From positions 1 to 47,854 of the forward strand of contig JAVBUH010000043.1 in NCBI GenBank assembly GCA_031555505.1: a DNA stretch of 47,854 nt, given 5' to 3'. The notes beneath the pieces are model-generated. The model had not been told where the DNA came from, searched no databases, and worked only from the letters and a program-made list of their open reading frames with translations. Each line of letters begins with the position of its first letter. The stretch's first letter is position 1. A program made the position numbers and the translations under genes. Below, one piece after another: positions 17,065 to 25,594 of this stretch. The DNA comes from JAJDIA01 sp031555505 (lineage in GTDB: Bacteria; Bacteroidota; Bacteroidia; Bacteroidales; Tannerellaceae).

Positions 17065-17535
17065 ATGAAAGCAAAATACCTCATCATCGCCCTCTTACTT
17101 GCCTGTACACAATTCGGTTTTGCACAGGACAACCAGCATAAGTTGTTCGACAAATACGCCGAGATGGACAATGTAACCTCTGTGTATATCTCTAAAGCCA
17201 TGTTCCAGATGATGCCTGTCATCGGAGATGTAGGCTTAAGTCTTACCAACATGAAAGGAAAAGTGGAATCCCTGCAACTCGTCACCACCGAACGGAAAGA
17301 CCTGATCCCGCAAATGCGCGGCGAATTTTCCAAACTGGTAGGCAACCAACACCAGGAACTGATGCGTGTCCGCGACGGCAAGACAAAAGCCACCTTCTAT
17401 TCCAATATGAAAGGCGAACAGGTGAAAGACCTCATCATGCTGGCCGATACAGACAGCACCTTCGTCGTGATGCAACTCGTAGGCAACTTTACGCTACAGG
17501 ATATCCAGGAGATTGCCAACGATATGAATAAGTAG
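17065..17535 (+). CDS. Secreted DUF4252 family protein (second copy)
   Basis: A 156-residue exported protein with signal peptide ending near FGFAQ (residue 21). It is a paralogue of the protein at 15696-16151: both open the mature part with a short (K/H)LF(K/D)(E/K) region and an (S/T)SV(N/Y)I(G/S)K segment, and both end with a DI(Q)xI/V stretch. It is last in the cassette, 9 bp after the putative anti-sigma gene and 4 bp from the stop of mutS on the other strand. Its role is unknown; sensing or effector output for the sigma system is inferred from location. Confidence 0.8.
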   Translation: MKAKYLIIALLLACTQFGFAQDNQHKLFDKYAEMDNVTSVYISKAMFQMMPVIGDVGLSLTNMKGKVESLQLVTTERKDLIPQMRGEFSKLVGNQHQELMRVRDGKTKATFYSNMKGEQVKDLIMLADTDSTFVVMQLVGNFTLQDIQEIANDMNK

Positions 17536-17539
17536 CCAA

Positions 17540-20152
17540 CTACTTACCCGTAATGATTTTTCGGATCTCACTTAACTTGTTCAGCGCTTCAAGCGGCGTC
17601 AGGTTATTGAGATCCATGTTTTTTATTTCGTCGCGCACCTGGCTCAGGATTGGATCATCCAATTGGAAGAAGTTCAGCTGGAAGCCTTCGCCAGCCGAAG
17701 CAAGGCCTTTCACCGGCTTACCGATACCATCCTGCCGGTTCTCCGATTCCAACTGCTTCAGGATATCGTTCGAACGCTTCACGATGCTTTTCGGCATACC
17801 GGCCATCCGGGCTACATGGATACCAAAACTATGTTCGCTGCCGCCCCGTACCAGTTTACGCAGGAAGATCACTTTATTTCCTACCTCCTTCACCGATACA
17901 TTGTAGTTCTTGATCCGCTTGAACGAACGTTCCATCTCATTCAGTTCATGGTAGTGCGTGGCAAAGAGCGTCTTGGCGCGGGCATACGAATGTTCGTGGA
18001 TATATTCCACAATCGCCCAGGCGATGGAGATACCGTCGTAGGTGCTTGTCCCGCGCCCCAACTCGTCAAACAAGACCAGGCTGCGTGAGGATAGGTTATT
18101 CAATATGTCGGCCGCCTCGTTCATCTCCACCATGAACGTAGATTCGCCCAGCGAGATGTTATCCGAAGCGCCAACACGGGTGAAAATCTTGTCTACAATG
18201 CCGATACGGGCGCTTTCGGCCGGCACAAAGCTACCTGTCTGGGCCAGCAGGGTGATCAACGCGGTCTGCCGCAACAAGGCCGATTTACCCGCCATATTAG
18301 GCCCGGTAATGATAATGATTTGCTGTTTCTTGTCGTCCAGATACACATCGTTGGCAATATAGGGATCGGTAGGCGGTAATTGTTTTTCGATCACCGGATG
18401 ACGCCCCCCCTTGATGTCGATCACCTCCGTTTCATTCACTTCCGGACGGATGTATTTGTTGCAGGCAGCCGATTTGGCGAACGACAGCATGCAGTCCAGC
18501 CGTCCGATCAGGCTGGCATCCGTCTGTATGGGAGCTATATAGTCGGAAAGGGCTAACACCAGGTCGTTGAACAGGCGTGTTTCGAGCGCCAGTATCTTTT
18601 CCTCGGCGCCCAGTATCTTTTCTTCGTATTCCTTGAGTTCTTCGGTGATATACCGCTCGGCATTGACCAGCGTCTGTTTGCGTATCCATTCGGGAGGTAC
18701 CTTGTCTTTATGTGAATTGCGCACTTCGATGTAGTAACCGAATACGTTGTTGAACGATATTTTGAGGCTCGGGATGCCCGTACGGTCGCTTTCACGCTGT
18801 TGCACCTTCAGCAGGTAATCTTTGCCCGAGTAGGCCAACATACGCAGATCATCCAGATCCGGATGGATGCCATGCGCAATGACACCTCCTTTATTCAGTA
18901 GGGCCGGGGGGTCATTGTTGACTTCCCGTTCGATACGGTCGCGTATGGAGGCGCATACATTCAACTGCTCGCCAATCCGGCAAAGGCTCGGTTCGTCGCT
19001 CACTTCGCAGGCGTGTTTGATCGGTTCAATAGCACGCAAAGCTACCTTAAGCTGTACTACTTCGCGCGGAGACACCCGTCCTACGGCCACCTTGGAGATG
19101 ATACGTTCCAGGTCGCCGATCAATTCCAATTGCCGTTCCAGCATCTCCTTCATCTCCGGATGGCGGAAAAAGTATTCCACCACATCCTGCCGTTCCCGGA
19201 TCGGCTTCACATCTTTCAGCGGGAAAAGCAGCCACCGGCGGAGCATACGCGAACCCATCGGAGAGACGGTCTTGTCTACCACGTCCAGCAGGCTGGTGCC
19301 TTCGTCGTTCATGGTGTTCACCAATTCCAGGCTGCGGACGGTGAATTTATCCAGACGTACATAACGGTCTTCTTCAATCCGCGACAGTGCCGTGATGTGC
19401 CCGATATGGTTATGCTGTGTAATATCCAGGTAGTGCAGGATAGCACCGGCCGCTACAACACCGAGCCGCAGGTGTTGCACACCGAATCCTTTCAGGTTAC
19501 TTGTCTCGAAATGCTTCAGCAGGCGGTCGTTGGCTGCTTCGGAGGTAAATATCCAGTCGTCGAGTTCGAACAGGAAGAACCGCGGTCCGAAGGCTTCTTC
19601 AAACCGTTTCCGGTTGTTGCGCTCGATCAGCACCTCCTTGGGGAAGAAGTTGTTCAGCAGCTTGTCGATATAATCGATGCTTCCTTCGGCCGTCATAAAC
19701 TCGCCGGTGGAGATATCCAGGAAGGCGATGCCGCACCCTGTTTTGGTAAAATGCAGGGCGGCCAGGAAGTTATTTTCTTTATGGTTGAGGATGGTATCGT
19801 TGATGGAAACGCCGGGAGTCACCAATTCGGTGATGCCGCGCTTGACCAGTTTCTTGGTCATCTTCGGGTCTTCCAACTGGTCGCAGATGGCTACACGCTT
19901 ACCAGCCCGCACCAGCTTGGGGAGATAGGTATCCAGCGCGTGATGGGGAAAACCAGCCATTTCAATAAACTGCCCTGGTCCATTCGCTTTCTTGGTTTGT
20001 ACAATACCCACAATCTCGGCGCCGGTCACTGCGTCTTCGCCATACATCTCGTAGAAGTCGCCCACACGAAACAGCAGGATGGCATCCGGGTGCTTGGCCT
20101 TGATATCGAAATATTGCCGCATCAGCGGTGTCTCAATGATTTGCTTGGTCAC
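17540..20152 (-). CDS. mutS: DNA mismatch repair protein MutS
   Basis: MutS recognises mismatches and small loops and recruits MutL. I start at a GTG (20152; VTKQIIETPLMRQYF), giving 870 residues. An in-frame extension to 20254 would place the start upstream of the -7 box at 20178-20185, and those extra residues are not MutS-like. Phe33 and Glu35 in GDFYEMY form the mismatch-binding motif. The C-terminal ATPase has Walker A GPNMAGKSALLRQ, then LVLFDELGRGTSTYDG and the ATHYHEL switch. All domains are intact. It is convergent with the DUF4252 gene. Confidence 0.96.
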   Translation of the reverse strand: MTKQIIETPLMRQYFDIKAKHPDAILLFRVGDFYEMYGEDAVTGAEIVGIVQTKKANGPGQFIEMAGFPHHALDTYLPKLVRAGKRVAICDQLEDPKMTKKLVKRGITELVTPGVSINDTILNHKENNFLAALHFTKTGCGIAFLDISTGEFMTAEGSIDYIDKLLNNFFPKEVLIERNNRKRFEEAFGPRFFLFELDDWIFTSEAANDRLLKHFETSNLKGFGVQHLRLGVVAAGAILHYLDITQHNHIGHITALSRIEEDRYVRLDKFTVRSLELVNTMNDEGTSLLDVVDKTVSPMGSRMLRRWLLFPLKDVKPIRERQDVVEYFFRHPEMKEMLERQLELIGDLERIISKVAVGRVSPREVVQLKVALRAIEPIKHACEVSDEPSLCRIGEQLNVCASIRDRIEREVNNDPPALLNKGGVIAHGIHPDLDDLRMLAYSGKDYLLKVQQRESDRTGIPSLKISFNNVFGYYIEVRNSHKDKVPPEWIRKQTLVNAERYITEELKEYEEKILGAEEKILALETRLFNDLVLALSDYIAPIQTDASLIGRLDCMLSFAKSAACNKYIRPEVNETEVIDIKGGRHPVIEKQLPPTDPYIANDVYLDDKKQQIIIITGPNMAGKSALLRQTALITLLAQTGSFVPAESARIGIVDKIFTRVGASDNISLGESTFMVEMNEAADILNNLSSRSLVLFDELGRGTSTYDGISIAWAIVEYIHEHSYARAKTLFATHYHELNEMERSFKRIKNYNVSVKEVGNKVIFLRKLVRGGSEHSFGIHVARMAGMPKSIVKRSNDILKQLESENRQDGIGKPVKGLASAGEGFQLNFFQLDDPILSQVRDEIKNMDLNNLTPLEALNKLSEIRKIITGK

Positions 20153-20177
20153 ACTTGATCGTTTAATGAATGGATGA

Positions 20178-20185
20178 CAAAGATA
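20178..20185 (-). promoter_or_regulatory. -7 box for mutS
   Basis: TATCTTTG on the minus strand matches TAnnTTTG. Transcription would begin near 20171, about 20 nt upstream of the GTG at 20152, which supports that start. Confidence 0.6.
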
Positions 20186-20298
20186 AACGATCCAAAGGAA
20201 AATGATTCGCTTTCTCCCGGAAAAATTAACCGGCAGAAATACACATTTTGGCACAGTTTTCTATCTCTTTGAGCCTTTTCCGGCCTTGTTGAACCGCG

Positions 20299-20306
20299 TA
20301 TCTTTG
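20299..20306 (+). promoter_or_regulatory. -7 box for the small secreted protein gene
   Basis: TATCTTTG matches TAnnTTTG. TTTT at 20276-20279 lies 19 bp upstream and is one base from the -33 TTTG. The ATG is 30 bp downstream of the box. Confidence 0.6.
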
Positions 20307-20335
20307 CCCGCGTATTCAATCTAATAAAAGCAATC

Positions 20336-20704
20336 ATGAAAAAGGTTCACGTTTTAGTCTCCATCGTATGTATGGTATTCGTTTCGCTGGCAGTCAACGC
20401 ACAGGGCAAAGCAAGTCCCTTTACCGGTAAATGGGAATTGACAAGTGTGGGATCACCCAACGGCGACTCTAAAATGTTGTTGGCGCTCGAACAGAAAGAG
20501 GGCAAACTCTCAGGTACGATCAACATTCACGACCAGGATATTAAACTCAACCAGGTAGAAGCGAAAGGCAACAACATCGACCTTTATTTCGAAGCCAGCG
20601 GTTATGATATATTGATCAGCCTGGAAAAAAAAGACAACAACACCCTCGAAGGCAGCGGCATGGGCGGCATGGTAGGCATCAAGGGTAAACGGGTGACGGA
20701 GTGA
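20336..20704 (+). CDS. Small secreted protein, lipocalin-like
   Basis: A 122-residue protein with a signal peptide (about 1-22, ending LAVNAQ). The mature part opens with FTGKWELTS and shows alternating hydrophobic strands and a KLSGTINI segment, like the small beta-barrel lipocalin-like proteins common in Bacteroidetes. No function can be assigned. It is followed after 78 bp by the adenine methylase gene, which has its own promoter. Confidence 0.7.
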   Translation: MKKVHVLVSIVCMVFVSLAVNAQGKASPFTGKWELTSVGSPNGDSKMLLALEQKEGKLSGTINIHDQDIKLNQVEAKGNNIDLYFEASGYDILISLEKKDNNTLEGSGMGGMVGIKGKRVTE

Positions 20705-20744
20705 AAAAACAAACCTGCTGCCCTTAATAATTCCCTTGATTCTG

Positions 20745-20775
20745 TTTGTCAGTTCAACCCTTTACCCTATTTTTG
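20745..20775 (+). promoter_or_regulatory. Consensus promoter at the methylase start
   Basis: TTTG at 20745-20748, a 19-bp spacer, then TATTTTTG at 20768-20775 is a full match to the Bacteroidetes promoter. The ATG is at 20783, only 7 bp beyond the box, so the transcript has almost no leader. Confidence 0.8.
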
Positions 20776-20782
20776 TCGTACT

Positions 20783-21679
20783 ATGAAACCGCTCATCAAA
20801 TACAGGGGAGGGAAATCAAAGGAAATCCCATTCATACAAAAGCATATACCTCCATTCAAGGGCAAGTATATCGAACCTTTCTTTGGGGGCGGAGCACTTT
20901 ATTTCCATTTAGAACCTAAGAAAGCCATTATTAACGATATCAATGCAAAGTTGATGGCTTTCTATTCCGGAGTAAGAAACGATTACGATGCACTATCCGT
21001 TGAATTAGAACAGATTGAGCATATATATGAGATCAATCGGAAACGATTTGACCAACTCAAGCGACTCACCCCAGATGAACGGGTGGAAGACAGGAATGAA
21101 GACCTCTATTACCAGCTTCGGGATATGTGTAATGAGCTGGCAGAGAAGAAGTACTCGGATGCGTTACTCTATTTTTTTATAAACAAAACAGCCTATTCCG
21201 GTATGATCCGATACAACTCCAAAGGAGAGTTTAATGTACCCTTTGGCAGATATACACACCTGAATACCTCGCTTGTAACACCCCAGCATAGCAAACTACT
21301 ATCCAATACGGAAATATTTAATACAGATTATACACACATATTCGATATGGCCGAAAAGGATGATTTTATGTTCTTAGATCCGCCATACGACTGTGTGTTT
21401 TCCGACTATGGGAACGAAGAGTATAAAGATGGTTTTAATGACAACTGCCATACTACCCTCGCCGCTGATTTTAGAAAACTGACATGTAAAGCGCTGCTTG
21501 TTATTGGAAGAACCCCGTTGACAGAGAGGCTATATGGCGATATGATTATAGACGAATATGCTAAAACGTATGCCGTTAATATCAGGAATCGCTTTAAGTC
21601 CGCCACCACACATATCTTAGTATCTAACTATGGTACAGATGTAAAAAGGCTAAAAAAGATTATTCCAATTATGAATTAG
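20783..21679 (+). CDS. DNA adenine methylase (D12 class, Dam-like)
   Basis: A 298-residue N6-adenine methyltransferase of the D12/Dam class. Motif I is FFGGGALYF (33-41) for AdoMet binding and the catalytic DPPY is at 199-202. There is no restriction endonuclease gene beside it, so it appears to be an orphan methylase. Base composition is more AT-rich than the flanking core genes, suggesting acquisition by transfer. The target site cannot be read from sequence; GATC is typical of the class but not assured. MutH is not seen in the window, so a link to mismatch repair is speculative. Confidence 0.9.
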   Translation: MKPLIKYRGGKSKEIPFIQKHIPPFKGKYIEPFFGGGALYFHLEPKKAIINDINAKLMAFYSGVRNDYDALSVELEQIEHIYEINRKRFDQLKRLTPDERVEDRNEDLYYQLRDMCNELAEKKYSDALLYFFINKTAYSGMIRYNSKGEFNVPFGRYTHLNTSLVTPQHSKLLSNTEIFNTDYTHIFDMAEKDDFMFLDPPYDCVFSDYGNEEYKDGFNDNCHTTLAADFRKLTCKALLVIGRTPLTERLYGDMIIDEYAKTYAVNIRNRFKSATTHILVSNYGTDVKRLKKIIPIMN

Positions 21680-21706
21680 AGGAATTTCTGCAATAAACAC
21701 ACACCT

Positions 21707-24241
21707 ATGAAGACCACTTTGCATGCAAGCCTCCTGTTTGTATTTTCCGTATCTTTCCTGGGCGCTTGTTCAGGGGAGAAACAAACCCGCGAACGGCTTT
21801 CTTTCAACGAAGGCTGGACGTTTCGGATCAATGAAACCATCGACGCATCTTCCGCCGATTTTGATGCCTCTTCCGCCGATTTTGACGATAGCGGCTGGCG
21901 CATACTGAACCTGCCGCACGACTACAGCATCGAAGGCGACTTCAGTATCGACCATCCCGCCACACCCGGCGGAGGCGCCCTGCCCGGCGGTACGGGTTGG
22001 TACCGCAAGCGCTTCAGCGTTTCTGAAGCCGATCGCGGCAAGCTGTTCTTCATCGATTTCGACGGCGTATACATGAACAGCAGCGTCTGGCTCAACGGTC
22101 AACTGCTCGGAACACGTCCCAACGGATACATCTCGTTCCGCTACGACCTCACGCCTTATCTCCGCTATGGGCACGAAGAGAATGTGCTCGTTGTGAAAGC
22201 TGATAATTCCCAACAGCCCAACTCCCGCTGGTATACCGGTTCGGGCATCTACCGCAACGTATGGCTGGTAAAGGTCAACCCGGTACACGTAGACCAATGG
22301 GGCACCTACGTCACCACACCGCAGGTATCCGAAGCCCGATCTACCGTACAGGTAGAAACCACCTTGCGCAACGGCACGGAGGCCAACACTGTAGTCCGCC
22401 TCGTTACTACCCTGCTCGATCCCAACCAACGGGAAACCGGCCGTAAAGAAACGGAAGCCGAAGTGGCGCCGGGCAGCCCATCCATCGTCAAACAATCATT
22501 TGCTGTAGAATACCCCGCCCTCTGGTCGGTAGACAGCCCCTCGCTCTATAAAGCCGTTTCCCGTGTGTATGTAAACGGAGAAGAGACGGATTGCTACGAA
22601 ACCACCTTCGGGATCCGCAGCTTTCGCTTTGAAGTGGAAAGCGGCTTCTACCTCAACGACAAACCGCTGAAGATACTCGGCGTATGCAACCACCACGACC
22701 TCGGTTGCCTCGGTACAGCCGTCAACACCCGTGCACTGGAACGCCAGATCGAACTCCTCAAAGCCATGGGATGCAACGCCATCCGTACCTCGCACAATCC
22801 ACCGGCCACCGAACTGCTTGAGCTTTGCGACCGTATGGGTATGCTGGTACAAGACGAGACCTTCGATATGTGGCGCAAACGCAAATCGCCTTACGACTAT
22901 GCCCAATACTTCAACGAATGGCACGAACGCGACCTCACCGACCAGGTGCTCCGCGACCGCAACCACGCCTCCGTCTTCATGTGGAGCGTAGGCAACGAAG
23001 TGCTTGAACAATGGACACATGCCGGCGCTGACACGCTGGACCTGCACCAGGCCAATATCCTGCTTAACTTCGGCCATGCCATCGACCAAAGTGTACTGGA
23101 GGAAGGCAATTATAGCGTCAATTCACTGATCGCCATCAAGCTGGCCGATATCGTGAAAAAGCTTGATACCACCCGCGTCATTACCTCGGGTAACAATGAA
23201 ACAAGCCCTTTCAACCACCTCTTCCGCTCCGGCACGATGGACGTACACGGCTTTAACTACCACCATCAAGATTTCGAACCTTTCCCGCAAAACTTTCCCG
23301 GACAGAAACTGATCTCCAGCGAATCCACTTCGGCGCTGATGACACGCGGATACTACAGCATGCCTTCCGATTCTATGTACATCTGGCCCGTATCCTGGGA
23401 TAAGCCGTTCGACCAGCCTGTACACTTCTGTTCTGCGTACGACAACTGCCACGTCCCCTGGGGTTCTACCCACGAAGATACCTGGCGCGAAGTAAAACGC
23501 CTGCCCTACGTATCCGGGCTGTTCGTCTGGACGGGCTTCGACTACCTGGGCGAACCTACCCCCTTCTGGTGGCCGGCTCGCAGTTCTTACTTCGGCATCA
23601 TCGACCTGGCCGGTTTCCCCAAAGACGTGTACTATATGTACCAAAGCGAATGGACAGACAAAGACGTGCTGCACGTATTCCCGCACTGGAACTGGAGCGA
23701 AGGCCAGGAAGTAGACGTCTGGGCTTATTATAACAACGCCGACGAAGTAGAACTCTTCCTCAATGGCCAGAGCCTTGGTAACAGGAAGAAAGGCGCCGAC
23801 AACTTCCACGTATCCTGGCGCGTTCCCTTCACCGCAGGCACCCTCAAAGCCGTCTCCCGCAAGAACGGACAGGAAATACTCACCAGGGAAATACACACCG
23901 CCGGCCAGCCTGCCCGGATCCGCCTCACGGCAGACCGCAGCACAATCAGCGCCGACGGCCGGGACCTCTCCTTCGTCACCGTTGATATCCTGGACAAAGA
24001 CGGCAACCTTGTGCCCGATGCCGAAAACCTCATCCGCTTCACCATCGAAGGCTCCGGCTTCCTCGCCGGTGTAGACAACGGCAGCCAGATCAGTCACGAA
24101 TCCTTCAAAGCACCCCAGCGCAGCGCCTTTTTCGGCAAAGCCCTCGCCGTGCTCCAAAACAACGGCCGACGCGGCGCCATCCGCCTCACCGCCGAAACCG
24201 ACGGTCTCCCAAGCACCACACTGATTGTACGGGCGCAATAA
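21707..24241 (+). CDS. GH2 family glycoside hydrolase, beta-galactosidase-like lipoprotein
   Basis: An 844-residue glycosidase with a lipoprotein signal peptide (FLGAC, Cys21), so likely anchored in the envelope facing periplasm or surface. Domain order: GH2 sugar-binding jelly roll (about 30-200), immunoglobulin-like domain (about 210-310), TIM barrel (about 315-600), then C-terminal Ig-like domains with DUF4982-like and invasin-like character. The acid/base is Glu431 in WSVGNEV and the likely nucleophile is Glu539 in ISSESTSA. The substrate may be beta-galactoside or a related glycan. A 7-residue tandem duplication (DASSADF twice, 46-59) lies near the N-terminus. No SusC/D pair is adjacent. 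Confidence 0.9.
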   Translation: MKTTLHASLLFVFSVSFLGACSGEKQTRERLSFNEGWTFRINETIDASSADFDASSADFDDSGWRILNLPHDYSIEGDFSIDHPATPGGGALPGGTGWYRKRFSVSEADRGKLFFIDFDGVYMNSSVWLNGQLLGTRPNGYISFRYDLTPYLRYGHEENVLVVKADNSQQPNSRWYTGSGIYRNVWLVKVNPVHVDQWGTYVTTPQVSEARSTVQVETTLRNGTEANTVVRLVTTLLDPNQRETGRKETEAEVAPGSPSIVKQSFAVEYPALWSVDSPSLYKAVSRVYVNGEETDCYETTFGIRSFRFEVESGFYLNDKPLKILGVCNHHDLGCLGTAVNTRALERQIELLKAMGCNAIRTSHNPPATELLELCDRMGMLVQDETFDMWRKRKSPYDYAQYFNEWHERDLTDQVLRDRNHASVFMWSVGNEVLEQWTHAGADTLDLHQANILLNFGHAIDQSVLEEGNYSVNSLIAIKLADIVKKLDTTRVITSGNNETSPFNHLFRSGTMDVHGFNYHHQDFEPFPQNFPGQKLISSESTSALMTRGYYSMPSDSMYIWPVSWDKPFDQPVHFCSAYDNCHVPWGSTHEDTWREVKRLPYVSGLFVWTGFDYLGEPTPFWWPARSSYFGIIDLAGFPKDVYYMYQSEWTDKDVLHVFPHWNWSEGQEVDVWAYYNNADEVELFLNGQSLGNRKKGADNFHVSWRVPFTAGTLKAVSRKNGQEILTREIHTAGQPARIRLTADRSTISADGRDLSFVTVDILDKDGNLVPDAENLIRFTIEGSGFLAGVDNGSQISHESFKAPQRSAFFGKALAVLQNNGRRGAIRLTAETDGLPSTTLIVRAQ

Positions 24242-24248
24242 ATGTGTC

Positions 24249-24386
24249 GCCTGTACAGGCTGTTTACATACCACCCCCTCTACCGGATCAATCCCATTGT
24301 GTATATCCGGTAAAAGGAGGTGGCATTGTTCCCTGTTTGCACCGATGGGATTGTAACCATTCGAAAAGGAAGATGTTACAAATCCC
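24249..24386. repeat. Nest of inverted repeats after the GH2 gene
   Basis: Four structures follow the stop codon. (1) A perfect 12-bp palindrome GCCTGTACAGGC at 24249-24260. (2) A long hairpin: CCACCCCCT and ACCGGAT (24271-24279, 24282-24288) pair with ATCCGGT and AGGAGGTGG (24305-24311, 24315-24323), one mismatch. (3) CAATCCCAT (24289-24297) pairs with ATGGGATTG (24345-24353). (4) GGGATTGTAAC (24347-24357) pairs with GTTACAAATCCC (24375-24386) with one bulge. Pairings 3 and 4 share bases and are mutually exclusive. No T tract follows any stem. Confidence 0.65.
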
Positions 24387-24828
24387 GCAATCGCCACAAA
24401 AAAGATAATAACGATCCAAAACGATCGTCATAATGTTGAAGGAAAGTCATAACTGTTTGAAAACCAAACGACACACTGGCGGTATCTACACGCACGAGTT
24501 ACCTTTTCTAATCGAAGTAGTATAATCCGAACATAAACAATGTAGGTTTAGTGATATCACGTCTGGGTTTCTACATCTGCGAAACAATGGAAAATGTTTT
24601 ACAACATATTAGTTAAAAAAGTGTTCCTCAAATCTTCTTTGTAACATTTTAATTATAATTTTGCAATATCACGTGGTAGTAATATTATTTTTTTATCGAT
24701 TATCATGATTGTTTTTACACGAACTGATTTTCGGAAAGCATAGATTTCTAATTATTCATTTTATTAATAAATATTATGAGACGACGATTTTTTAAAAATT
24801 TAGACTATCGTAGAAGACAGATAAAAAA
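24387..24828. other. AT-rich gene-free stretch
   Basis: About 440 bp with no convincing gene. A TAATTTTG -7 box at 24656-24663 (plus strand) is the only promoter-like motif noticed; it could serve the lipoprotein-like frame at 24829. A 29-codon frame from ATG 24776 runs into the same region out of phase. Confidence 0.4.
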
Positions 24829-25572
24829 ATGTTTTGTATATTTGGGGTTATTTTTCTATTATTAGTCTTTACTGGTTGTATAAAAGACGATTTTTTTGAT
24901 ATCTATAATAAAAAAACAACTAACCAATAAATAATCATGACTAAATCAATGGCGTTTTGGGTTTGCTGGGATGCATATATTGATGTCATTTGGCAAGGAA
25001 AGACTGTTCAGGTATATAGTGAAACAAGAAGTAGGCTTGTTGTAGCAAATGTTGTTACTACAGATGATTTACGCCCTTGGGAATATATTGTAGAAAGTTT
25101 CCCTCAAGGGACTAGAGGAGGATATACAATATCAAGCCCTTCTTATTCAGAGCGTAGACTCAAATTTCCTTACTTAAAAGGAATTCATGGGGTCAACTCG
25201 GATTTGAATCTATTCCAGAAATATGAAATAAATGTGGCGGCAGAAGGTTTTGATGAACTCCCCGCTGGAAAGAAAATTATGGATGCATTTCGAAATGGAA
25301 GTGTGACTGTAGCTTTTATTGTTGACAATAGCTTGGCTGATAAGAACAGTGGTGGATACTTTATCTGCCAAAATCAAAGCGTTGATTTTGTTCAGGAATA
25401 TTCAAATTGGATAGAAATAATTTATGAGCAAGGATTTTTCACAAGCTCTGATATCCCTAAATTTAGAACTTTGTGTCAAAGATGAATTCCAACTGAAGGA
25501 TTAGGCTATGGCACACTCTTTTTATCTGGATTTACACCGAGTGTATTACAAAATTTTTTCAGAAGACCCTAA
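24829..25572 (+). pseudogene. Lipoprotein-like reading frame interrupted by two in-frame stops
   Basis: One frame runs from ATG 24829 to TAA 25570-25572 but is broken by TAA at 24928 and TGA at 25483. The first segment (33 codons) is a lipoprotein signal peptide with lipobox VFTGC. The second (24937-25485) is the 182-residue open frame. The third, after the TGA, encodes 28 protein-like residues starting IPTEGLGYG. This fits a decayed secreted lipoprotein gene. The alternative, separate small genes that happen to share phase, cannot be excluded. Confidence 0.45.
24937..25485 (+). CDS. Hypothetical protein (largest open piece of the interrupted frame)
   Basis: A 182-residue product without a recognised family. 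It starts MTKSMAFWVCWDAYIDVIW and shows alternating hydrophobic/polar stretches suggesting beta strands; no membrane segment or signal peptide lies within it. It sits in an AT-rich island. The in-frame signal peptide and lipobox immediately upstream (24829-24930), separated by one stop codon, suggest it was once exported. Whether this piece is translated alone is unknown. Confidence 0.45.
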   Translation: MTKSMAFWVCWDAYIDVIWQGKTVQVYSETRSRLVVANVVTTDDLRPWEYIVESFPQGTRGGYTISSPSYSERRLKFPYLKGIHGVNSDLNLFQKYEINVAAEGFDELPAGKKIMDAFRNGSVTVAFIVDNSLADKNSGGYFICQNQSVDFVQEYSNWIEIIYEQGFFTSSDIPKFRTLCQR

Positions 25573-25594
25573 AAAACAATTAAATTTTAATAAT

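Noticed and set aside
19013..20158. 381-residue plus-strand frame opposite mutS
   Set aside because: It is antisense to a clear, conserved mutS and has no recognisable domain; GC-rich genes often produce long shadow frames.
20153..20254. Upstream extension of mutS
   Set aside because: It includes the -7 box, so the ATG at 20254 would not be in the transcript.
23123..24397. 424-residue minus-strand frame opposite the GH2 gene
   Set aside because: The sense strand encodes an intact GH2 enzyme; the antisense frame is a composition artefact.
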